Assembly (NCBI GenBank): GCA_937957805.1
Contig: CALFXW010000071.1
Coordinates: 1-5,676, forward strand
DNA: 5,676 nt
Source: an uncultured Sphingopyxis sp.
Lineage (GTDB): Bacteria; Pseudomonadota; Alphaproteobacteria; Sphingomonadales; Sphingomonadaceae
Reading direction: 5' to 3'
The position numbers and the translations under genes were made by a program. Below are positions 1 to 5,676 of this stretch, piece after piece. The notes below the pieces were generated by a model, which worked only from the letters and a program-made list of their open reading frames with translations, searched no databases and was not told the origin of the DNA. Each line of letters starts with the position of its first letter. The first letter of the stretch is position 1.

Positions 1-963
1 GATGCAGCGGGACAGCGCGCGGCGATGCGCGGCGCGATGCGCGCCCTCCCCCTGCTGCGTCCGGGCCGCTCGCTCGCCTTCATCCGCCTGCCGCAGGGCA
101 AGGACCCCGATGATATTGTGCGCGGCGGCGGGGCGGATGCCTTTACCCGCCTGTGTGATGATGCCACCCCGCTCGTCGATTTTCTGTGGCAGGCCGCGCT
201 GGCCAGCCAGCGCGATGATACGCCGGAGGCGCGCGCCATGGTGCGCGCGGAACTCGACAAATGGGTGGGCGAAATGACGGATCGCGAAGTCGCCGCCCAT
301 TATCGCCACGGCTTTAACGAGCGGGTGAGCGCGCATTTCTTTGCCCGCACCCCGCGCGATGGTGGCGCGGCGCCCCACGGCAAGGGCCGGGGCCGCACCC
401 CCCATCGCCCCCCCGAAAAGCCGCCCTCCCCCGTCATGCGCAACATCGCGGCATCCATCGACACCGGGCTGATCGCCGCGATTTTGGCAGGCATCATCCG
501 CTATCCGGCGTTGATTGGGGAGCAAATTGACCTCATCAGCCGCCTGCCGGTGCCCGAAGGGCCGCTCAAAACGCTCCATCTTTGTTTGATGGAGATGATT
601 TTGGACGTTTCAGGGCTTGATATGGAGGGGCTGCTCACCATATTGCGCACCAATAACCAGTATAATATCGCACACCGCGTTCTGGGCGCGGACAAGATGC
701 GGTTTTCCTTTACGCGGGAGATTGTGGAAAAAGACGCAGCGGCAAATGCACGCGCGGCGGCGGCACAGGATTTGCGCGACGCCATCGCCACCATTGTCGC
801 TTGGGGCGAGGCGGAGGAGGCGCTGCAACGCGCCACCGCCCATTTCGCCGAACAGATGGATGAGGCGAGCTTTGCCGAACAGCAAAGGGCGATGCAGGCA
901 CGGCAATATCTGGCCGAACAAATTGCAACTATGCGTGAAGTTGCGGAGAAAAGCGCGGTTTAG
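1..963 (+). CDS. dnaG: DNA primase DnaG, 3' part (5' end outside window)
   Basis: Primase makes the short RNA primers for leading- and lagging-strand synthesis and docks on the replicative helicase DnaB. The open frame runs in from the window edge, so 320 C-terminal residues are visible. The first residues (D-A-A-G-Q-R-A-A) match the end of the TOPRIM metal-binding DGDxAGxRAA motif, followed by LPLLRPG (residues 16-22) and the conserved GKDPDD (33-38) of bacterial DnaG. Residues about 50-100 finish the polymerase core. Residues about 113-145 form a Pro/Gly/Arg-rich linker, and about 146-320 are a helical domain in the place of the DnaB-binding C-terminal domain, much less conserved as is usual. 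The ATG codons near the left edge are internal, not starts. It ends with TAG, 56 bases before rpoD, the order of the rpsU-dnaG-rpoD type operon; the upstream gene is not visible. Identification is firm; the C-terminal domain role is inferred from position. Confidence 0.96.
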   Translation, partial: DAAGQRAAMRGAMRALPLLRPGRSLAFIRLPQGKDPDDIVRGGGADAFTRLCDDATPLVDFLWQAALASQRDDTPEARAMVRAELDKWVGEMTDREVAAHYRHGFNERVSAHFFARTPRDGGAAPHGKGRGRTPHRPPEKPPSPVMRNIAASIDTGLIAAILAGIIRYPALIGEQIDLISRLPVPEGPLKTLHLCLMEMILDVSGLDMEGLLTILRTNNQYNIAHRVLGADKMRFSFTREIVEKDAAANARAAAAQDLRDAIATIVAWGEAEEALQRATAHFAEQMDEASFAEQQRAMQARQYLAEQIATMREVAEKSAV

Positions 964-1019
964 GCCGTATATATATTCATGACGCCGGGTGGATGCGGCG
1001 GGGCAAGATGGATTAGGGC
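964..1019 (+). promoter_or_regulatory. dnaG-rpoD gap: AT-rich patch and mini-ORF, possible internal promoter
   Basis: The 56-base gap starts with an AT-rich patch (TATATATATT, 968-977) that stands out in GC-rich DNA and could be a -10 region for an internal rpoD promoter. The best -35 I can see (TTGCGG, 941-946, inside dnaG) is 21 bases away, too far for a good promoter, so this is weak. No clear Shine-Dalgarno precedes the rpoD ATG: AGGG at 1015-1018 is too close and GGGG at 1000-1003 is 16 bases away. A 14-codon frame starting at ATG 979 ends with TGA at 1021-1023, overlapping the rpoD start as ATGA. No terminator-like hairpin is evident here, consistent with read-through from dnaG. Confidence 0.3.
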
Positions 1020-3041
1020 ATGAGCGAAGACGAACAGGAAGTCACCAGCGGCGATGAACCGCTGATCGATTTGAACGATGCCAAAGTTAAAAAGCTGATC
1101 GCCCGCGCCAAAAAGCGCGGATACATCACCTATGACGAACTGAACGACGCGCTGCCGCAGGATCAAATGTCCTCCGAACAGATAGAGGATGTCATGTCCG
1201 CCATCTCCGAAATGGGGGTGAATATCGTCGAACGTGACGAAGATGCCGAGGATGAAGAGGGCGACGACAGCGCGGATGAAGAGGTTGAACCCGTCGGCCT
1301 TGCCCCGTCGGTTGCCACGCTGCCGGAAAAGAAAAAGGAAGTGGTTGACCGCACCGATGACCCGGTGCGCATGTATCTGCGCGAAATGGGCAGCGTCGAA
1401 CTGCTCAGCCGCGAGGGTGAAATTGCGATTGCCAAGCGCATAGAGGCTGGCCGCGACACGATGATCATCGGTCTGTGCGAAAGCCCGATTACCTTTAACG
1501 CCATCACCGAATGGTCGCATGCGCTGGACAATGGCGACATGCAGTTGCGCGAAATCCTGGATCTGGAGGCGATGCTCGCCAAGGATCCGGTGCCCGAAAA
1601 TTTTGACGAAGCCGCGCAAGAGGATGGCGATGGCGAAATTTCGGAAAAAAATGCCGGTACCAGCTTTAAGGAAGAAGAGGAGGTGGAGGAAACCTCCGCC
1701 GATGCCGGCGATGATGAGGATGAGCTGACCGAACGGCGCGCGCGTCCCAATTTCGAAGAGGATGAGGATGACAATACTCTGTCGCTCGCCGCGATGGAGG
1801 AATTGCTCAAGCCCGACGCCATCGAAAAATTTGCCACCATCACCAAATTATTCCGTGATTTCAGCAAGCTGCAACGCGCGCGGCTGGCCGCGTTGCAGGG
1901 TGGTGAGGCATTCCCCCCGGCTTCGGAAAAAAAATATCAGCGCCTCTCCGAAGAATTGACGGCAGAGGTGGAAAGCGTCCAGTTCCACGGCGCAAAGATC
2001 GAATATCTGGTCGATCAACTCTACAGCTTTAACCGCCGCCTGACCGCGCTGGGTGGGCAGATGCTGCGGCTTGCCGAACGGCATAAAGTGTCGCGCAAGG
2101 ACTTCCTCGACCGCTATGTCGGCCATGAAATGGACGAAGGCTGGTTGGAACGCGTTGGACTGGTCGATAAAAAATGGGCCGCCTTTGCCGAACGCGAAGC
2201 CGGCGCGGTTGACCGTATCCGCAACGAAATTTCCGAAATTTCGCAATCAACCGGTATGGTGCTCGGCGAATTCCGCCGCGTCGTCAACATGGTGCAAAAG
2301 GCAGAGCGTGAAGCGCGCATCGCCAAAAAGGAAATGGTGGAGGCGAACCTGCGGCTCGTCATTTCCATCGCCAAAAAATATACCAATCGCGGGCTGCAAT
2401 TCCTCGACCTTATACAAGAGGGGAATATCGGCCTGATGAAAGCGGTCGATAAATTTGAATATCGGCGCGGTTACAAGTTTTCGACCTATGCGACATGGTG
2501 GATCCGTCAGGCGATTACCCGGTCGATTGCCGATCAGGCGCGCACCATCCGCATCCCTGTCCATATGATCGAAACGATCAATAAATTGGTGCGCTGTTCG
2601 CGCCAGTTCCTCCACGAAACGGGCCGCGAACCGACGCCGGAGGAAATGGCAGAACGCCTCTCCATGCCGCTCGAAAAAGTGCGCAAGGTGATGAAAATCG
2701 CCAAGGAACCGATCAGCCTTGAAACCCCGATTGGCGATGAAGAAGATTCGCATCTGGGTGATTTCATTGAGGATAAGAACGCCATCATCCCTGTCGATGC
2801 GGCGGTGCAGGCCAACCTCAAAGAAACGGTGACCCGCGTATTGGCCAGCCTGACCCCGCGCGAAGAACGGGTTTTGCGCATGCGTTTTGGCATCGGCATG
2901 AACACCGACCATACGCTGGAAGAGGTGGGGCAGCAGTTCAGCGTGACGCGCGAACGCATCCGCCAGATTGAGGCAAAGGCGCTGCGCAAGCTGAAACACC
3001 CGTCGCGGTCACGCAAAATGCGCAGCTTCCTCGACCAGTGA
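1020..3041 (+). CDS. rpoD: RNA polymerase housekeeping sigma factor RpoD (sigma-70)
   Basis: RpoD directs core RNA polymerase to housekeeping promoters. The 673-residue protein shows all group 1 landmarks. Region 1.1 (about 13-75) contains KKLIARAKKRGYITYDELN; region 1.2 starts at DDPVRMYLREMG (about 113-124). A long non-conserved region (about 150-425) includes a very acidic stretch (about 195-260). Region 2 follows, with LRLVISIAKKYTNRG from 444 and YATWWIRQAITRS (490-502), whose W493, W494 and Q497 correspond to E. coli W433, W434 and Q437 in -10 recognition. Region 3 begins at IPVHMIETINKL. Region 4.2 (TLEEVGQQFSVTRERIRQ from 632) has R644, E645 and R648 at the places of the -35-contacting E. 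coli R584, E585 and R588. A constant offset of 60 from the E. coli protein holds over regions 2-4. The ATG at 1020 is the first possible start, because the in-frame ATGs at 993 and 1008 are cut off by a TAG at 1014-1016. Confidence 0.98.
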   Translation: MSEDEQEVTSGDEPLIDLNDAKVKKLIARAKKRGYITYDELNDALPQDQMSSEQIEDVMSAISEMGVNIVERDEDAEDEEGDDSADEEVEPVGLAPSVATLPEKKKEVVDRTDDPVRMYLREMGSVELLSREGEIAIAKRIEAGRDTMIIGLCESPITFNAITEWSHALDNGDMQLREILDLEAMLAKDPVPENFDEAAQEDGDGEISEKNAGTSFKEEEEVEETSADAGDDEDELTERRARPNFEEDEDDNTLSLAAMEELLKPDAIEKFATITKLFRDFSKLQRARLAALQGGEAFPPASEKKYQRLSEELTAEVESVQFHGAKIEYLVDQLYSFNRRLTALGGQMLRLAERHKVSRKDFLDRYVGHEMDEGWLERVGLVDKKWAAFAEREAGAVDRIRNEISEISQSTGMVLGEFRRVVNMVQKAEREARIAKKEMVEANLRLVISIAKKYTNRGLQFLDLIQEGNIGLMKAVDKFEYRRGYKFSTYATWWIRQAITRSIADQARTIRIPVHMIETINKLVRCSRQFLHETGREPTPEEMAERLSMPLEKVRKVMKIAKEPISLETPIGDEEDSHLGDFIEDKNAIIPVDAAVQANLKETVTRVLASLTPREERVLRMRFGIGMNTDHTLEEVGQQFSVTRERIRQIEAKALRKLKHPSRSRKMRSFLDQ

Positions 3042-3130
3042 TGGCGGCACGCTGCTTTTGCGACGCGCCGCAGCCATGGTATCTGCACAATAAATATTTC
3101 CCGTCCCAAATCGGGGCAGCGGCATAAACT

Positions 3131-3160
3131 CCCCCTTTACCTAGCCCGGCGTAGAGGGGG
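3131..3160. terminator. 10-bp GC-rich stem-loop after rpoD (possible terminator or leader hairpin)
   Basis: CCCCCTTTAC (3131-3140) can pair over all ten positions with GTAGAGGGGG (3151-3160), one pair being G-U in RNA, around a 10-base loop. It lies 90 bases after the rpoD stop, where a terminator of the dnaG-rpoD unit would be expected. It is not followed by a T-run (GTATAGCGCA comes next), so intrinsic termination is uncertain; alphaproteobacterial terminators are often poor in U, which leaves it possible. Alternatively it belongs to the leader of the next gene, since the purine-rich arm (AGAGGGGGG) could act as a ribosome binding site for an ATG at 3172. Confidence 0.45.
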
Positions 3161-3166
3161 GTATAG

Positions 3167-3190
3167 CGCACATGGTATTTCCCATGTGCG
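3167..3190. repeat. Perfect 9-bp inverted repeat upstream of the helical-protein gene
   Basis: CGCACATGG (3167-3175) and CCATGTGCG (3182-3190) are perfect reverse complements separated by six bases. The repeat begins six bases after the preceding hairpin and lies 27 bases before the preferred start at 3217. It could be an operator for a dimeric regulator or an RNA hairpin. Two in-frame ATGs (3172 and 3184) lie inside the arms, which could hide them if the DNA is transcribed and folds. Its symmetry is certain; its function is unknown. Confidence 0.5.
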
Positions 3191-3206
3191 GCAACGCTTT
3201 AACGCC

Positions 3207-3210
3207 GGGA
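3207..3210 (+). promoter_or_regulatory. Ribosome binding site choosing the start at 3217
   Basis: GGGA ends six bases before the ATG at 3217, a normal spacing, and is followed by a second ATG at 3220. This supports 3217 (or 3220) over the longer alternative at 3172, whose nearest purine-rich block (AGAGGGGGG, ending 3161) is ten bases away and whose start codon sits within an inverted repeat. Confidence 0.45.
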
Positions 3211-3216
3211 ACGTCG

Positions 3217-3891
3217 ATGATGGTGCATCCCCTTCGCATCACCGAAGCCAATGATTTACTGCGCACGATTGATGCGCTGGTCACCAATGAGGGGACGATT
3301 TCGCACCCCTATGTCGCGTCGCGCAAATTGGTCGAAGGGCGCGCGGCAACGCGCAATCTGGCCGATGCGGTGCATTTTTTCAGCCTGTTGCATGGCCGCC
3401 ACCCCGGGTTGATGGATTTTGCCGCTGCGCGCGTTGCGCAGGGCGAAGACCGCAATTGGGCGGAACAGGCGGTCGATGCCTTTGGCCGCGAACGCGCCTA
3501 CCTCGCCGCGCTCGCGGTAGGTGCCGGGCCGATGCCCAGCACGGCGGGGCAGCATCAATGCGAAACCACGGTGATTGCGCAGGGGCATGCGATTGACATG
3601 CTGGGCCAATCGGAACGTAGTGGCTGTGCGCTTGGTGCGGCGATTGCATTGGCGCTTGACTGGCGCGCCATCCGCGCGGTGCTGGATGCTGCGGCACAGC
3701 GGCTCGATGTAAAGGCAATGGTGGCACACCTGCCCGATTTGCAACAAACCATGACGCTGATCGCGCAGAAAAGCGGCAATCCAGCGGTGGAACGCGCGCT
3801 ATTGTTCGGGGCGCAGCAAATGCTTTCCCAGCATCGTGGGCTGTGGGACATGCTGGCCATGCGTGAAAGCGTGCGCGAAGAAACCTATTAA
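3217..3891 (+). CDS. Uncharacterised helical protein, sphingomonad type
   Basis: I do not recognise a function. From the preferred start the product has 224 residues, no signal peptide and no clear membrane segment, so it is probably cytoplasmic. The sequence looks almost wholly alpha-helical. Features that look family-conserved are HPY (30-32), an H-rich segment HFFSLLHGRHPGLMD (53-67), GPMPSTAGQ (104-112) and a central block SERSGCALGAAIALALDW (132-149) preceded by HAIDMLGQ (124-131). The H, D, E and C residues in these blocks hint at a ligand or metal site in a helical bundle, but this is speculation. From memory it may belong to a domain of unknown function seen in sphingomonads (perhaps DUF6975); I could not check this. 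It lies 175 bases after rpoD and 55 bases before the MoxR-type ATPase on the same strand. An upstream start at 3172 would add 15 residues that look unlike conserved sequence. Codon use resembles the neighbours. Confidence 0.8.
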   Translation: MMVHPLRITEANDLLRTIDALVTNEGTISHPYVASRKLVEGRAATRNLADAVHFFSLLHGRHPGLMDFAAARVAQGEDRNWAEQAVDAFGRERAYLAALAVGAGPMPSTAGQHQCETTVIAQGHAIDMLGQSERSGCALGAAIALALDWRAIRAVLDAAAQRLDVKAMVAHLPDLQQTMTLIAQKSGNPAVERALLFGAQQMLSQHRGLWDMLAMRESVREETY

Positions 3892-3914
3892 CATTCGCCC
3901 TTGCCTGCTATGCG

Positions 3915-3938
3915 CCTTACGTTGACGTTTACGTAAGG
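3915..3938. promoter_or_regulatory. ACGT triple repeat / 8-bp dyad overlapping the ATPase ribosome binding site
   Basis: CCTTACGT (3915-3922) is the exact reverse complement of ACGTAAGG (3931-3938), with eight bases between. Within it, ACGT occurs three times at an exact spacing of six (3919, 3925, 3931), giving TTACGT-TGACGT-TTACGT. The right arm contains the first part of the ribosome binding site of the next gene. Sites of the general form TTGACGTTTACGTAA resemble, from memory, operators of MerR-type regulators such as LiuR; that link is weak here because no such regulator or acyl-CoA gene is in view. As RNA the arms would form a hairpin hiding the binding site. Both readings are inference. 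Confidence 0.45.
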
Positions 3939-3941
3939 TGG
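3935..3941 (+). promoter_or_regulatory. Ribosome binding site of the MoxR-type ATPase
   Basis: AAGGTGG ends five bases before the ATG at 3947, close to the consensus AAGGAGG. It fixes the start at 3947 rather than the in-frame GTG at 3938, which lies inside this site and would add only three residues. Confidence 0.7.
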
Positions 3942-3946
3942 CACGC

Positions 3947-4792
3947 ATGCGATTCGAGGGTACCAGCAATTATGTCGCAACCGATGATCTGAAGGTCGCG
4001 GTGAACGCGGCGGTGACATTGCGCCGCCCCTTGCTGGTAAAGGGCGAACCGGGCACTGGCAAAACCGTTTTGGCAGAGGAAATTGCCGCCGCCATCGGTG
4101 CGCCGCTCATCACCTGGCACATTAAATCTTCGACCAAGGCACAGCAGGGCCTGTATGAATATGATGCGGTGGCGCGGCTGCGTGACGGGCAATTGGGCGA
4201 CGAACGCGTCCACGACATCGGCAATTACATCAAACGCGGCAAGCTGTGGGACGCATTTACATCCCCGGAACTGCCTGTCCTCCTCATCGACGAAATAGAC
4301 AAGGCGGACATCGAATTTCCCAATGATCTGTTGCACGAACTCGACCGGATGGCGTTTGACGTTTACGAAACGGGCGAACGCATCGCAGCCCAAGTACGGC
4401 CGATTGTGGTCATCACGTCGAACAATGAAAAGGATTTGCCCGACGCATTCCTGCGTCGCTGCTTTTTCCATTATATCAAATTCCCCGACCGCGACACGAT
4501 GCAGGCCATCATCGATGTCCATTTCCCGGGCATCCAGAAAATCTTGGTATCGCGCGCGATGGATATTTTTTACGAGGTGCGCGACGTCCCCGGCCTCAAG
4601 AAAAAGCCGTCAACCAGCGAACTTATCGACTGGCTGAAGCTATTGCTCAACGAAGATATGCCGCTCGACGTGTTGCAAAATCGCGACCCGTCAAAGGCGA
4701 TCCCGCCGCTGCACGGCGCGCTCCTGAAAAACGAACAGGATGTGATGCTGTTCGAACGGCTCGCCTTTATGGCGCGGCGGCAGGGTAGCTGA
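3947..4792 (+). CDS. MoxR-family AAA+ ATPase
   Basis: A 281-residue MoxR-type AAA+ ATPase, a family of ATP-driven chaperone-like proteins that assemble or activate target complexes, usually with a von Willebrand factor A (VWA) partner. Walker A is GEPGTGKT (33-40) and Walker B VLLIDEIDKAD (111-121) with D115 and E116. Sensor 1 is the SNN at 158-160, and arginine-finger-type residues lie in LRRC (169-172). The C-terminal lid contains LKKKPSTSELIDWLKLLL and the protein ends with LLKNEQDVMLFERLAFMARRQG, as in full-length relatives; nothing looks truncated. The start MRFEGTSNYVATDDLK matches the typical beginning of this subgroup. No signal peptide or membrane segment is seen. The strand-mate upstream is the uncharacterised helical protein; downstream the strand switches after nine bases, so no VWA gene follows, which is unusual for this family. 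The exact substrate cannot be told. Confidence 0.95.
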   Translation: MRFEGTSNYVATDDLKVAVNAAVTLRRPLLVKGEPGTGKTVLAEEIAAAIGAPLITWHIKSSTKAQQGLYEYDAVARLRDGQLGDERVHDIGNYIKRGKLWDAFTSPELPVLLIDEIDKADIEFPNDLLHELDRMAFDVYETGERIAAQVRPIVVITSNNEKDLPDAFLRRCFFHYIKFPDRDTMQAIIDVHFPGIQKILVSRAMDIFYEVRDVPGLKKKPSTSELIDWLKLLLNEDMPLDVLQNRDPSKAIPPLHGALLKNEQDVMLFERLAFMARRQGS

Positions 4793-4801
4793 CGACAGCT
4801 A
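4786..4801. terminator. Small dyad between convergent stop codons
   Basis: TAGCTG (4786-4791) and CAGCTA (4796-4801) are perfect reverse complements with a four-base loop. The dyad covers the ATPase stop codon and abuts the stop of the opposing receptor gene, the place for a shared bidirectional terminator. The stem is only six pairs and no real T-run follows on either strand, so this is a weak candidate. Confidence 0.25.
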
Positions 4802-5676
4802 TTACAATATATAGGCGATTTCCAAATCACCCCAACGCCGCCCCCGCACATAGAGCGGGCAATAAACATTGCGTGTCACCTCATAATTGGTGCCATCCCC
4901 CTCATGCCGGTAAATCGCCATGTGAAAGGGTGCGGTTGAGGCTTTGCCCTCCACATCGCAGGGCGCAAAAATAATCCGCCCGTTGCGGCAATATTTGGTG
5001 TCATGCGCCAGGTCGCCCGTTGGCGGGCGTGACAGACGCGACACATGGGTCGGCAGATAACCGTCGCTCGATGAACAGACCGTCGCCATGATGTGCGGGT
5101 CGAAATCGGCAATTTCATCCAGAATCGGCTGCCAATTTGCCGTCGCCCAGTCGGTGAGTCCGGTGCGGAAGCGCTCGGGATTGCTGCCCTCTATCAATTG
5201 ATATTGGTTGTCGAACATTTGTTCGATGGTCAACGCACCGCTCGTCACAGCCGCTTCCGTCAACTCGGTGATGCGTTTGGCCTGCATCATAGCATATTCG
5301 ACGAACCGATTATCTTCTGGTGCGACCCCTGACGCGACGAGGACGTGGAACAAGCGGTTCGAAACCCGTTCCAAATCCCCCGCATCACGGTGCGCGCGGG
5401 CCAGTTTATCGGTGGATTGCCGGACGCTTGACCCATAATCCTGCAAGGCATGGCGTATTTGCTGGCTGTTCCCGTGGATCAGCGATGCGCTCGATGCAAT
5501 CTGGTCGCCCTGCGCGTCCACCAACCCCACCAGATCAACCGCCTGATTAAGCACCTCGGCGATGCGGGCAAAGCCGCGTTCCGCCTTGCCACTTTCGGCG
5601 ACGCTGGTGCGAATCTGGCGGGTCAGTTCCTCCGCCTCGCCCGCCAGACTGGCGACAGTGCGCTTAATTTCCACGG
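4802..5676 (-). CDS. Methyl-accepting chemotaxis-type receptor, C-terminal part (5' end outside window)
   Basis: The frame is open to the right edge, so about 290 C-terminal residues are visible; the GTG at 5672-5674 is probably an internal valine. Residues about 1-25 (TVASLAGEAEELTRQI) look like the part of an MCP signalling domain just after its hairpin tip, the stretch that in complete receptors follows GFAVVAxE. A long helical region up to about 150 would be the return arm and linker. Residues about 150-290 resemble the C-terminal PDC/Cache-like sensor domain of some alphaproteobacterial receptors: FDNQYQLIEGSNPERF, DGYLPTH (204-210), TGD (219-221), CRNGRIIF (229-236) and VRGRRWGDLEIAY (276-288). 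No membrane segment is visible here, suggesting a soluble receptor, though the N-terminus is unseen. Such proteins signal to CheA/CheW. It converges on the ATPase gene and is probably unrelated in function. The family call is good, the sensor-domain name less so. Confidence 0.85.
   Translation of the reverse strand, partial: VEIKRTVASLAGEAEELTRQIRTSVAESGKAERGFARIAEVLNQAVDLVGLVDAQGDQIASSASLIHGNSQQIRHALQDYGSSVRQSTDKLARAHRDAGDLERVSNRLFHVLVASGVAPEDNRFVEYAMMQAKRITELTEAAVTSGALTIEQMFDNQYQLIEGSNPERFRTGLTDWATANWQPILDEIADFDPHIMATVCSSSDGYLPTHVSRLSRPPTGDLAHDTKYCRNGRIIFAPCDVEGKASTAPFHMAIYRHEGDGTNYEVTRNVYCPLYVRGRRWGDLEIAYIL

Noticed and set aside
22..42. Direct repeat of GCGATGCGC with a 12-base period in dnaG
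   Set aside because: It encodes the conserved RAAMRGAMRA helix after the TOPRIM motif and is explained by coding constraint and GC bias.
960..1867. Two overlapping - strand frames (219 and 234 codons) opposite the 5' half of rpoD
   Set aside because: Their Ser- or Phe/His-rich composition is the mirror of the acidic coding sequence on the + strand; there is no start context or family resemblance.
2247..2999. 250-codon open frame on the - strand inside rpoD
   Set aside because: It lies wholly opposite the most conserved part of rpoD; such long antisense frames are a common by-product of GC-rich codon use, and it shows no recognisable protein motif.
3041..3077. Possible terminator immediately after the rpoD stop (ATGGC with GCCAT, GCTGC with GCAGC)
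   Set aside because: The short arms are mutually exclusive or need bulges and no T-run follows; the stem at 3131-3160 is far better.
3058..3085. Promoter-like TTGCGA, 16 bases, TATCTG before the helical-protein gene
   Set aside because: Only four of six and three of six positions match the consensus, too weak to claim from sequence alone.
3494..3524. Stem-loop inside the helical-protein gene (GCGCCTACC with GGTAGGTGC, one G-U pair)
   Set aside because: It has nine pairs with a 13-base loop in GC-rich coding sequence, no T-run and no link to a gene boundary; it is expected by chance in a window of this size.
3922..3927. TTGACG as a -35 box for the ATPase gene
   Set aside because: A -10 box at normal spacing would fall on the start codon (about 3945-3950), where there is no matching sequence.
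3929..4522. 197-codon - strand frame opposite the ATPase gene
   Set aside because: It is a shadow of a clearly real AAA+ gene, with all its length within the conserved ATPase domain on the other strand.

Overview
The window reads as a piece of a GC-rich alphaproteobacterial chromosome, most likely a sphingomonad (Sphingopyxis/Sphingorhabdus-like). This rests on the dnaG-rpoD order, the sphingomonad-type RpoD sequence (673 residues with a long acidic insertion before region 2), and the near-textbook MoxR ATPase. The assignment comes from remembered family sequences, not from a search.

Layout: (1) 1-963, + strand, the 3' part of dnaG (primase), beginning inside the TOPRIM active-site motif; (2) 1020-3041, +, complete rpoD, the housekeeping sigma factor, 56 bases downstream, as in the classical macromolecular-synthesis operon; (3) 3042-3216, a non-coding stretch with two perfect inverted repeats; (4) 3217-3891, +, an uncharacterised mostly helical protein of 224 residues; (5) 3892-3946, a short gap with a repeat of three ACGT-cored hexamers forming a dyad that runs into the next ribosome binding site; (6) 3947-4792, +, a MoxR-family AAA+ ATPase; (7) 4802-5676, - strand, the 3' part of a methyl-accepting-chemotaxis-type receptor with a C-terminal sensor domain, ending 9 bases from the ATPase stop codon (convergent).

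Functionally, dnaG and rpoD couple replication priming and housekeeping transcription. The helical protein and the ATPase share the strand and may be one transcription unit, but the 55-base gap contains a possible regulatory element. The usual von Willebrand factor A partner of this MoxR type is not next to it on the downstream side.

No RNA gene, mobile element, CRISPR array or attachment site was seen. Most of the window is ordinary conserved chromosome. The points most worth a second look are the ACGT repeat/dyad before the ATPase, the paired hairpins after rpoD, and the uncharacterised protein. I see no convincing new multi-gene system.
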